A stretch of DNA of 64,000 bases, taken from assembly GCF_963576615.1 (NCBI RefSeq), contig NC_088711.1, positions 11,278,869 through 11,342,868 on the forward strand, in the 5' to 3' direction. Origin of the DNA: Watersipora subatra (taxonomy: Eukaryota; Bryozoa; Gymnolaemata; Cheilostomatida; Watersiporidae). Each line of letters opens with the position of its first letter. Position 1 is the stretch's first letter. This document shows, in pieces, positions 23,501 through 35,500 of this stretch. The notes beneath the pieces are model-generated. The model was not told the origin of the DNA, did no database searches, and was given only the letters and a program-made list of their open reading frames with translations. The position numbers were made by a program, and so were the translations under genes.

Positions 23501-26500
23501 CTTAAAATTAAGTTTAGAGTAATGTAAGATTAAAATTTTATTTCAAGTGTGCGTATAGTAAGCTAAGTTCATTTTAGTTTAAATTTTAAGTTTATGTTAT
23601 GTAGCGTCACAAAAGTGTAATGTACGAAATGTGTACGCGTTAAATCTCTTTTAAACTGAGATTACCATCTGTCTTGAAGGTAAGAACTCCACACAGTACT
23701 GTACAAAATGTTACAATTCATCGCACATCATAACCACTAGATAAGTATTTGTTACTTTCTGAGCGTATGTGGTGAATTAGAACAATTAAAAACACATTTT
23801 TCCAGTAAAACATCCCGTTTTAGGTGGTTTTTCGGAGAGGGAATGGAGTAATTTGTATTTAGTTATTTTATAAAAGAAAAAGTGATTTGAGATACCAGAG
23901 AATATTCCTAGACATACAAGCTCAATCCCTAAACGCATTAAGCTCGTATATCGAGATGTGACTGTATTATTAAACAACTGTGTGTGCTTGGGTATTACAA
24001 GATAATCTTTAGCTCACTGTCATAAGTGAGGAGCACGTGTAAGCTTTGTATGAGTGTTAATAGGGTGAATAAGGTCATGTAATGACAGAGAACCTGCCCA
24101 CCTGCCAGTTAATGCTAAAAGGATTTCACGTGAGGTTGTCATGTAGATGTGAAATACAGAAGTAATGTGAAAGCAAATACACTTACACGGAGCATAAAAC
24201 ATGACAAGAACCGATGGATTAGCATTGAGAAATTCATCAAACGTTTCGGTAGAAAGGTGGTGAACATCGTTCTCTTTTTCTGACCACGCCACCTCCTTCT
24301 CTGGTTCCTTAGGCTCTGATGGACTGAAACACAAGCTAATTTAAACCAGTAGCAACTTTTATAATTGTTACTTTCTACATTTTATCTTCACTTATCTCCT
24401 CCAGCTGCTCCACCTTCAAGGTGTAAACACACTAGGCGATTTTATCGCGAGCGTCATGAGGAGGGCGGAGATATCGCTGGCGTGTGCATAAACACACTTG
24501 AGCGACTCACTAGCAAGCGATATAATTGGCAGGCCGACAAACTGCCAATAAAATTTCGTATCATTAGTTTCTTCGGAGTTGTTAATAAATCTAGGTTAGT
24601 CAATATGGTGCCATCTAGGCGACAACGTAAACAACTTATGCATTTGTTATTAAACCTATCTCACTTTCACGGATTGTACACTGCCTACACTACAAGAAGA
24701 CATAAGAAAAAATGATTATTGTATTTTTAACTGTAATATTTTTTACTATTTTTATACATATTTTATTTTGTAGTTGTTTTTTATACTTAATATATTAAAT
24801 ATTTACCGTTCTCAAGATGGTCAACCTGCGCAACGATTGACTCCAAATGTTGGTTTTCAACTCGGATTCTTTTAATTTTGTTTGTTATGGTGCACAGGAC
24901 TGGGAGTGCTATTATTAAATTTATGAACAATCCTGTGTTTGTTCTGAAGATGTTTCAATTGTAACAAAATAGCAAATTGTCGCTGCTGTACGTTGGTATA
25001 TATATATATAGTACTTTATTGGCAATAATTTCATTTCACAAATAGAAATGTTTTTCAAATTAGGCCATACAACAATAGTAAAACAAAAAAAAGGGAAAAA
25101 AGCAACAGTTAGCCATTAAAATTGAATAAATAGTCTGACAAATAGTGTTTAAAATGCCTTTCTCTGATAAGAGAACAGATATTTGGTGGAAGATTGTTAA
25201 AGCAGCTGGCAATGACATTTTCAAAATGATTGTTAGTGATTGTATGCAATTTGTTCATATCACGTAAGTTGAGATGAGTTAAGAACCTGTAATTGTCATG
25301 TAAAAAACGAGGACACAAACCATGAAAAATCTTGAAACATTGAATTGAAGTAAAATAAATATTTAGCATAGGCAGAGTAAGAAGACGCAGAGATTTGGAA
25401 AGATCATTTGTTGGAATAATATATGCTGGCATATGATGTAAATTTGCAATGAGTCGAAATGCTCTTTTTTGCAACAAAAATAAATCCTTAGTGACAGCGA
25501 AGTTGGTGAACAGCGATAAGAAATAATTACCCGCCATAAAATTGCATTCTGTTAAAAGCCAACCAATCGAAATGCATCTCGCTAGCTATAAAGTTGTGTA
25601 GAGAAAGTCTAACCTTATCGCTCTGCATGAGCACGCTGAGTGAATTCTAGCGCAGATTAGCGCCACGCAGCGCGATATCGCTCTAAATATTGCCTAGTGT
25701 GTTTATACCTTCACTCATTCTAGGCTTTTCTCTTCGTGCCAGTTTCACTTTCTTCCTCATAGTGATCATGATGCTTGAAAGAACTTATATACCATACTTT
25801 TCGGACTATAACCCGCACCCCTATATAAGCCGCATCTCTCTATTTTCCAAAAAACAATAATAAAACAATACATAGGTCGCACCTTTGTATAGGCCACAGA
25901 ACTCAGGACGGTGCTTTTTAACACGGCAGTAACTTTCCAGTTTAAAATAGAACAGTGCCTAACGGCACTGTTTCGTATTAACCGACGCTTTTTAACCTAG
26001 CGTCTAACGGAACAGTACCGTTAGGCGTTGTTTCGCTGTTTCTTTCACCGCTAGAGGCGCACTAACCGGAGATTCTGGTTAATGCGCCCTAGCGATGAAA
26101 GAAAAAGCCACAGAATAGCTGCACCGTTGTATAAGCCGCATGGATCAAATCATCAGAAAAAAGTAGCGGCTAATAGACTAAAAAGTACTAAAAGGTACTC
26201 AAAGTTTTCTTTAATTTTTCACAAATTTCTTTAAAGGAAAACGTTATTCCTTTTACCACTACTGCTGGCACTTGATTATCTCAAAACTATGAAAGAAAGG
26301 AATAAAGCTGTTTTAATATTATTCAACCTCAACAGAACCAAATAATGTCAAGAATTGCATTCATATGCATGGATTTATAAAGCTGCAATGTATGCTGATG
26401 TTTGAGGTGGAGGTCTGACTGCAGTCCTTCATTATTATCACTCAGAATGGTCATTATACAAAAGGAGGCAGTAAGAGGCAGTAAAAATCATTATCAACAT

Positions 26501-29500
26501 TATGCAGCATTTTCAATAACATTGAAAAAGGTATACTCACTTTTTCAACCATTCCACTATGCCTTCCTTATCATTCTCTCCCCCATACTTGAATAACAAG
26601 TTGCCTTTGCTGCAAAAACACAAAATAACAATAATAGAAATTAGCTGGTGTTTTACTTAACGAATGCTCAGACATAGAACACCTTGCAAGGAGTGCATCT
26701 CTAACATTAAGAAGACATTTTTTAGAATCAACCAAAATCCCATCAATAAAATAAGAATGATCTACTAATTATATTACTGTAAGCAGACAGCTGTTGAAAG
26801 AGTTTATGGCTAAGTGGTTGACTAACCTAAAGTAAAATAATGTAGGGTATCCCGTGATGTTGAAGACAGTTCTTAGAGGAGACAGCGCCGGCTTGTCAGC
26901 ATTTATTCCAACCAGAACCTGATAAAACAGCCACAATTCATACTCAACTTGGGCTTCTATAAATAGAATCTTTACTATAATGAAAGCCGTGTTTGTCCGC
27001 CTGTCCGAAACTATGCTAAGAGCATTAGGAAAAAAATTACCTCACACAGGAAATGAAATCCATTACTCTGTTTTACAGATGAAAACGCTAACCACTACCC
27101 CATTTGGCCACCTTGCCACATCACAGAATAATTATTGATATACTTATAACTCATGACGATCTCTCACGATGCACAAGACTGCCGAGCGTACTAGTACAAA
27201 TAATAACTGCCACACAGGTAAAACTAAATCTTGCTAAATGACCCTTCCTTTGTCGCTGAATACCACTAGCTTACCTTTGTATCTCATATTGAGGTGATCC
27301 TCCATGAAAGATCAAATGATAGAACAATACCTGACACAGTTAATGAAAGTTTAAACACTAAATATTTCATGTATTCTTTTAATAGCCAGGAATTGATAAA
27401 CAAAAATCTTAACCACAACACGAGCCATGTTTATTCGTCTGTCAAAAGTTGGATGGTGAGAAAAAAGACCGCATCATACAGGATTCGAACGCAAAACTTC
27501 CAGCTTGGTAGACCAACGCTTTAACATCTGCGCCAATCAACCAGCTTGTCTCAATTTAGGAATAATTGTGCACATAGTTATTACACCTGATGATCTCTCA
27601 CGGCCACTCAGCTGTCAGGGCATTAGTATGCGTAATAGCTAGCAACAGTGAGTCATGAGCATAGAGCAGCAATGGACACTCAGGTACAGCTATAAAGGTA
27701 AAGAGAAAAAGGACTTTGTAAACTCACGTTGCTTGTCTTCACTTCTGTGGCTGCTGCGGCAAACTCGGGCTTTAGTCTCTTGCAGTGTCCGCACCACGGT
27801 GCATAAAACATTGCTAAGATAGGCTTTTTTGATTTCTCAACCAACTTTCTAAATTCCTGGTAAAGTACATTACATACACGCCTGAATCCCATTGCAAAAA
27901 ACTAAGGTAATGCTAGATTGCATAACCAGTCTAACATAGCTCAGTGCCACGAACAAAATATTTTAGATATACGCTTCAGATAGTGAGCAACTGAGCTAAA
28001 TCCACCACCAATCCTCCAAAACTGTCATAATTTGCTCACACAATGTAGTATCAAGCCAATAAAGAACCAGTAAGAGATAACTTGTTACACACTTAAGAGG
28101 TTATCATTAAAATGTTGACTTGCAACAAAAATCACATTACCCTAGGACACTTATGTAATCGCGGCATCTAACTTTCGCATTTTCGCGGTGTCATCCTCTC
28201 GCGAAAATTTAATGAGCGAAACTAAACTATCACCACGAACGAGCGAAAACGCGAAGTTAAATAGCTTTGTTCATTGATATCCACAATAAAATCGTAATAT
28301 TAGAAATGCAGGCAATTTTCGTCTGTGGTTGGGATAAATGGGAAATTTCTGGTAAACTCATTATAGCTAATACACCGACTGAGCAGCATGGCAAAGCAAA
28401 TTAAGATTATATCAGTTTAGTCACCGAATTTGTAACTGATGAGGATGAAAGTCTGGTAGGTGAAGTAATAAAATTGCAGAATAATTATTGTAGTGATGAA
28501 TTTTATTACCAACCAAAAACAATATCAACCCTCATCAGGTCCAACCACATTATCTCTTTCACTGCCAATCATGTACAAATTCGTTACCGGCCTAGTGAAA
28601 GCCATTTTACCGAAATTGCCGATATTGCTTCATGATATGTATACAGTATTTTTTCAAGTTTTACTTTAATTATCTGTATAATCACGAAAATCTAAATTGG
28701 CTATTATGTCATCAACAACTAATTACCTGTTTTATGACTCGCGCGGGGTAGTTAATGAACTCACAGAAAAATGTTCGTTTTTAGATTAGAAATTCTCAAA
28801 CAAAAGTTTAAAAGTGCTTCGTTGTTTTAGGCCAATTTTATAGAGAAATCTTCGGACAACACAGTCAATTTCATAAAACTCTTAAAGACCGTGGGTTATG
28901 TGGTCAACAAATAATAAAATCAGGTTACCACACAATTCCTGAGAAAGTCCAAAAATGCGTTTTTGGCAGTGGCCCCTAGAAAACGCATAAATGCGTTTAT
29001 GGCAGCGTAAGGGTTATACAGTTTTGGTTGTGAAGTTGGTTGTTACCTATCTATTTTCTTCTTCTTGGGATTCGAGTGTGAAAGTCACGGCGGGAGGGAC
29101 CTAGACGTCATTGATAGTCTAAGAAACAAATGGCAGCAAGTGATCAAATTGAATTGCCGATCTCACCCACACATTTCAACCTGTGGTTTACAAATACAAA
29201 CTATTCCCAAATTGAATTTTTTTCTTATTAGTGAACTGGACCTGAGGAATGTAATGTTTTTTCCATTGCATTTATTTTCACATCACTATATTTTCGCACT
29301 CATCAGAGCCACGAAATTAAGTTGCAGCGAAATTTTACTCTGTGTGCTACTCACGAAACTAAATACTAGCGAAATATAAGTGTCCTAGGGTACAGTTATT
29401 TGATATCAAAAGATTCACCATGTCTTACTCTGTTGTGTTGTAGGTGCCAAATACGTGGAAACGTGATTACAAGCCCTTAAAAGCTCAAAAACGAAAAGCC

Positions 29501-32500
29501 GCCGTAGATTGGAATCTGTTTAATTATCTGACGTAGTCATTACAGTTTGGTTATCGTCTTGTCACGTGATGTTCTCACGTGTATTGAAAGGCCAATAAAA
29601 AGTTTACTATAAAACATATCGTAGCACTAGTTTATGACAAACACTTCGGGTTTTACCGAAGTCCCCGTATTAAATATAGATGCTCGCTACTTTACAGTTT
29701 TGTTTCGGCATCATTCAATCGTCAAGTCGTAATCTGATCACGTGACCCAATACTCCGCAAATAATTTCTGCAGCACTTTTCGATTATCACAGGTGACCAA
29801 CAGGCTCGTCATGATTATCAGACAATGATATGTACTCCTTCGAGCTAAGGTCAAAAAGTTTAATGATTTTTTACGGTAAGTTATAAGATATCAGTGCTAA
29901 AAGTGACAGCATTACAATGACGATAAAACAGACGCGTAAAAACAATAGACATGGTTTTATTGAATGCGCGAAGTATATTTGTGAAAATATTTCGACGAAT
30001 GAGGTTGCATGAAAGTGTAAACAGAAACCATCCTGTAACAACTACGTCCCATTTGAGCTGTTTTGGAAAGCGAATCCAAACTACGGCGGTTTTGTGTGGC
30101 TGCGATTAACTGTTCGTTTTTTAGCTTTTAAGAGCTTGTAATCACATTCCCATATATTTTGCACCTACAACACAACAGAGTAAGACATGGTGAATCTTAT
30201 GATACCAAATAACTGTAATGTGAATGTTGTTGCAAGCCAACCTTTAAGGTTAGAGCTAATATAATAAATTAATTCTAACTTTAATGATAAACTCTACGTG
30301 TAGACTAAGTACTATTATAATAGTATACATAAATGTATACTATGTACATGTATATTATACATAGATAGCATTGAACTTACATTAGTGGATGAGACGTGTA
30401 ATACATCCCTAGCAGTAGTATCCTCGTCCCAAGGCATATCCCCAGTTGGATCTTCCAAAAAACTAACAATGGACTTTGACGCCAGGGCTCTGTCATATGC
30501 CTTGTTCAGCTTATTATCCCTGCATGACATCGCTTAGTACAATGCAAGCATGGCTGATCGTAACAGAAAACAACTGATGGCAATAAAATGTATTCACATG
30601 TTAACTTATTGTCATCTTCACGCCATGGATCAGAAAAAGCAGTGAATCATGTGTATAATATGATATAACATCGTAACTTATTTAAAGAGTGGCTGGGAGC
30701 ACAACTTCTCACATAAGGACTGCCATAAAAGTCCAGAGTATGAACGCAATGCACAGTCATTCCTCGGTCTTTGACCATAATTAATCCCAGCGGGCTGTTG
30801 AAAAAGCAATTTGTTCAAAATCGGAAACTATTTTTCCATTATAATCAATGCTGTGCTCAAAGGTTCAAACAGGTTCGGCGAGCAGGTAAAAGTAAATTTC
30901 AAGTTTTTCACTGAATCGGTGAAAAAGTTGCATGTATTTGTTTATACGTTGCATGGAGAATACAAGGTACGTGCAATCACAAACCTAGTGCTGCGACTCC
31001 TATATGTAGTGCAAAATGAATGCGTAAATTATTTATACAAATTTTGAAATTTTCTATATATTTTTCTTCCGCAACTAATGGTGCAACGCGAGTCTAAAAG
31101 TAGTGCGCATTCCAAGCTTTTAGATTGGTACGCATTATTTTACGTCTCTGTACATTACTCTAGTAATAAACTGAAAATTCTACCATTTTTCAGTAGATTA
31201 TTATCATCATAAATCGAAACAAATTTTTAAATTTTCTAAAATTAACAACGCCGTAAGTCGAGAAAATTTGAACACATTTATTTCTAAATCCAGTAACGGT
31301 AGCACTTCGTCAGCAAAGCAATTAAAGCCTGTTTTTACCAAATGAGTTACAATATTTTAAATTTTCCCATAACTAGACAAATGTACCAAAGTTGCTGTCT
31401 TGTGCCTTACACAGATCCTAGAATTAAAAAGTCTGTGTGAACTTGAGGAAGTGTAAGTGTAAGTGTAAGGAAGTGTAAGTGGCCACCTAGAAAACATCCC
31501 CGTCTTTACTTCAAATCATGAACCAGTAAAATGCTAGTGCACTTTGAGCACTAAAGCAACGTAAATAACATGAATCGATTCTTAGACTAAAAAACAACTT
31601 TTTAAAGCATTTTTTATATTTTTTTCTTTTTATAATTTTACACCATAAACTGTATACATCTATATATATTTCTCAAAGTCCGTATGTCTGTATGTTTGTC
31701 TGAAATCCGGCTATAGCTATTATTAGAACAGCTGAGCTTGACAACAATAAAGACTCAAATTCATGGAATTTCATGGAAATTCATGGTATTCTTACTGTCA
31801 TTGGAAGCCTAACCTTATTAACTAGCTTAGTGGAGTTTCCATTGGCAATATGCCAGGCCACTAGCTACAAATCAATTTTCTGTCCAAAAACTCTTCTATT
31901 ACACGGGCAACGCCGAGTGGCACAGCTAATATATAATAAAAGAGCACGTAGTATGTAAAATACAGTAATTTTCTCGTAAAGAAATACATTAATAGACTAA
32001 TAGGCTGGGGAATATACTGTACAGTTCTACTGTATCAACTCGTACATTAGTTTCATTTACTCAGTCTCGTGTACTGTATATAAGTATGTTAAATACAAAA
32101 GTGTAGAAATGAGAAATGGACCAAGTGTTTTATTTTAATAAAAATTATCCCATCTAAGACCATAAAAACTTTAAACATTTTGTTTTAATAATTTTATCAT
32201 AAACATTGAGGTAAGGAAAGCTACCTACTCTAAAGTTACAATCTAAAACCAACCTAATGAAAGTGTACAGTAACGTATCCTAGCAAAGGTCGTGTGAAAT
32301 ATAAAAGCATAACAATGACATTTCTGTCTTCTAATCTTAATAATTGCAACATGAAAAATAATTTAGGTACATTAGGATATGGTCGAAAACCAAATCTTTA
32401 GTACAAATTTGAGGCATAAAAGTCTTACTACTCTGATTTGGTCGAGATCAGAAGCGTTCAAAAGCCGAGGTATGACTGTATTTATTTACAAAGTGTAAGT

Positions 32501-35500
32501 GGGGAGACAACTTACAGATAATGATGAACAATGAGAGGCTCTGGCGATACCTTCATTTTTTTGCACAATTTGGCAGCATCCCTGCAGTTAGCAAAAACAC
32601 AGATAAGAAAAACTTGCTTATATGACAGTGTCTACACTCTATTTTGCGTAAGCACCTTATTTCACAGTATAACCAGCTACCGGTACAAAGAATAGGATGA
32701 ATTCCAAGCAAACACTCATAACACATATTTGCTATCAAGTCATGGTGTTTAGAGGTAACCTTACTTCATGTATTATTCCGGGAATTTTAATAGGTATTCT
32801 TAACAAATCAATAACCAAAATTGTATTTGAATGAATCCCTCTTTGTCAGTGCGTGTGTCTGTTAGGTCACATAAATGGGTTTTCACATTTTCTTTGCAAA
32901 TTTCACAGGCATATGCTCTGTACCTTCTACCAGGTTGTCAAAGATATTTGGTTTTCAAACTCCGTCTGAATCCTGAGCACCAGCCTCTCAGGCACCCAGC
33001 AGCAGGCTGTCTGCCTCTTAGACACCCAGCAGCAGGCTGTCTGCCTCTCAGACACCCAGCAGCAGGCTGTCTGCCTCTTAGACACCCAGCAGCAGGCTGT
33101 CTGATTGAAATGAAAAAAAAACCAAACATCGCCGCGCTTACTGCTAGTGTTTAAATTTTTCAAATTGAAAATAAATTTTTTATGGCTGAAACCAAAAAAT
33201 ATACATGAGACAAAATATAGCTATAGGAAATAGTACTCTGAAATAAATAGAGACATTTTAAGCATGGATTTGTATGGTAGTCATTTATGACAGACGAAAA
33301 TCCTACTGAAAGGGTCAGTCTGCGGTTCACTGTTCACAGTTCACTGAACACTGAACATTTCAACTCAAAATGCTTCTCAAATAAATACATCTAATTGACA
33401 AAAACACACAGCTCTGCAGATTAACATGTCTATATATGGTATATATATACGGTGTATATATATAGTATATACACTGTATATACTATATATATATATGCAT
33501 AGTATATATAGTATATACATGTATACACTATAGTCTGTTGCTGTATATATATGCGTTGCATATATATAGTATATATATACAGTTTTAAATATAAAGTATA
33601 TACATACAGTATATATATACCGTATATATAAAACTGTACATATACAGCGTATAAATAGAATCCAAAATGTTCAACTACAATTGCTTGCGGCCGCTGCCGC
33701 AAGAAATTTCCGTCAAAAATCTGGTAACTTTAACATAATCAACTCGCGAAGTTTAGTTCTTTTTTTAACTGAATTTCTTTGAAACAACATAAATATACAG
33801 TGTATATATATAGGTGAAAAACATGAATATCTCGCTTCTTACCCGCAATCAACTGAACATATAGTTGCCTTGCCCTTCATCTCTTCGGCAGCTCTTTCAA
33901 ACTCTCTCAACACCTTAGAGTTTGATTTGTCTAGAATACAAGCGTGGTCATTCGATCAACAATGGTTTTGGTATACGGTAAATAAGTAACAAGTTTAACA
34001 TATGAAAGACCTAAATAAAAAAGTGAACAACGACTGAGATTGAGAAATGTTCATACGATTGTCATAAGTAACTTACTAGACTTCATGTACAGCACCAGTA
34101 CATTGTTCCGCGTACGCAACAGCTTTTTGAAATCTTTGATGTCATAAACCTGCTCTATCAACCCATTTTTCTTTGCACCTTCCACAAATGGCTGCAAAGC
34201 AAACAAGCCAGATATATCTGATGCATATGCAATCTATTTGTCAAAATATAGCCTAGGTTTGCTAAAGAGTGTTTGCCAAGCATAACTAATTTTCCTATGC
34301 TGTATAAGTTGAAGATAATGCCAAAAATTCTAAATTTGTTGTTAAGCAAAATTCTGCAGATTTCTGCTGTTGCTACCAAATTCTGCAGCAAAAAAACAAT
34401 ACAAAACAAATATAAAAAGTTATCTTACTAGCTGCTTAGTGAATTGAATTTACTTAAGGAAATACAATGAAACCATTGAGACTAACTACATGTTATTACC
34501 CAAGAAAACCTTTTACATCGTTAGAGTATCAATAAAATATGGGTGCTATGGCTGTAAAGGATCCTGTTTAAAGTGACCTATTTTGTAAGAGGGAAGTGTG
34601 CTTCCTCACCCTGCAGGACGGAGGAGAATATTTTAGACAAACGATTGCTAAAAATACCTCTTTCTTGTGAACTGTGGTGTTGTGGAACGATCCATTAACA
34701 TTACTTTTTGACAAATGAACACAAAATTTCAGGTCATTCAAAGATTGGTTATCTTGCAACTTCATTAAATACATATCCATGTTTTGGTTACCAAGTTGAA
34801 AGGTTTACGATCTCAACAAGTTGGTTGATGACACATTGGTACTTTTGCATGCTGTTGTTTAGGTTAGCTGACCAATGACAGCATAACAACCATACATGTA
34901 GAGCTATTAGGCAAAAGCGAAGGCTGAATTTTTAGATACCTAGTTGCATAGCCTCAAGCATTGTAGAGGCAGTTATGGGATTACCAACATTCGCACCTTT
35001 ATCACTATGTTTCTATGACGTGCATGATGCGGACTTGGAGTCATGGGCATGTTGAGTTACCGTGCAATAACTTTCAATGTCCATTCGCATGATGCAAATT
35101 AACACAGGCACGTTGTTAAAAAGGACGGACTCTTACACCAGAGAGATCATTGTGGCGATTGTGTATTCGGAATAGAGCATTTGGAGCTGCTCAAATTGAA
35201 ATTATAAGAACAACTAAAGTGTGTAAAACATTTAAAATGGAATAGCTAGCGCGGAATTTTATCGCGCATCATTTGCAAGAGCCGTTTCCATCATTTGCAA
35301 ACATAAAACATTCAATAAAGATTTCCGAGTAACAAAACTTGCGGATTTTCGCCATTTTCATTCTGCGGATGACTTGCAGATTGACGCAAATTTGCGGATT
35401 GACTGTATCATGGAAACATTGCGATTGGATAGCTCTTAATACTAGCATTCTTTCAAGGAATACGCTTGAATTGTCAAAGTTTGTCATTCAAAGTTTAACC

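Larger units (their letters stand above)
26541..27856 (-). other. PDIA5: PDIA5-like thioredoxin domain 1 (exons 6-8)
   Basis: Exons 27728-27856, 26827-26918 and 26541-26609. The active site [17 protein letters not shown] is uninterrupted by an intron, unlike the other three domains. The cis-Pro motif is GYPTLFYF. Vertebrate PDIA5 has CSMC here, whereas this copy has the canonical CGHC. Introns following the exons are in phases 0, 2 and 2. Confidence 0.92.
30381..34191 (-). other. PDIA5: PDIA5-like N-terminal non-catalytic domain (exons 2-5)
   Basis: Exons 34077-34191, 33843-33930, 32516-32581 and 30381-30519 encode about 136 residues. Motifs matching vertebrate PDIA5 are [32 protein letters not shown] and [16 protein letters not shown]. 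This region has no CxxC active site and corresponds to the N-terminal thioredoxin-fold domain thought to bind substrate or partners. Confidence 0.9.

Noticed and set aside
24365-24715. 116-codon frame ending in basic residues as a host gene
   Set aside because: It spans the left end of a Harbinger-like element; at most a fragment of its coding region.
27450-27560. Functional tRNA gene on the minus strand
   Set aside because: Box A and B motifs are present, but no paired acceptor stem or complete cloverleaf is evident and related copies exist; it is a SINE.
32831-33163. Overlapping open frames on both strands with repeated [10 protein letters not shown] or RQPAAGCL-type peptides
   Set aside because: They come from a 30-bp minisatellite whose period is a multiple of three; no start, splice or domain support.
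33430-33702. Tyr/Ile-rich 90-codon minus-strand frame
   Set aside because: A translation of a TATA-rich low-complexity tract.
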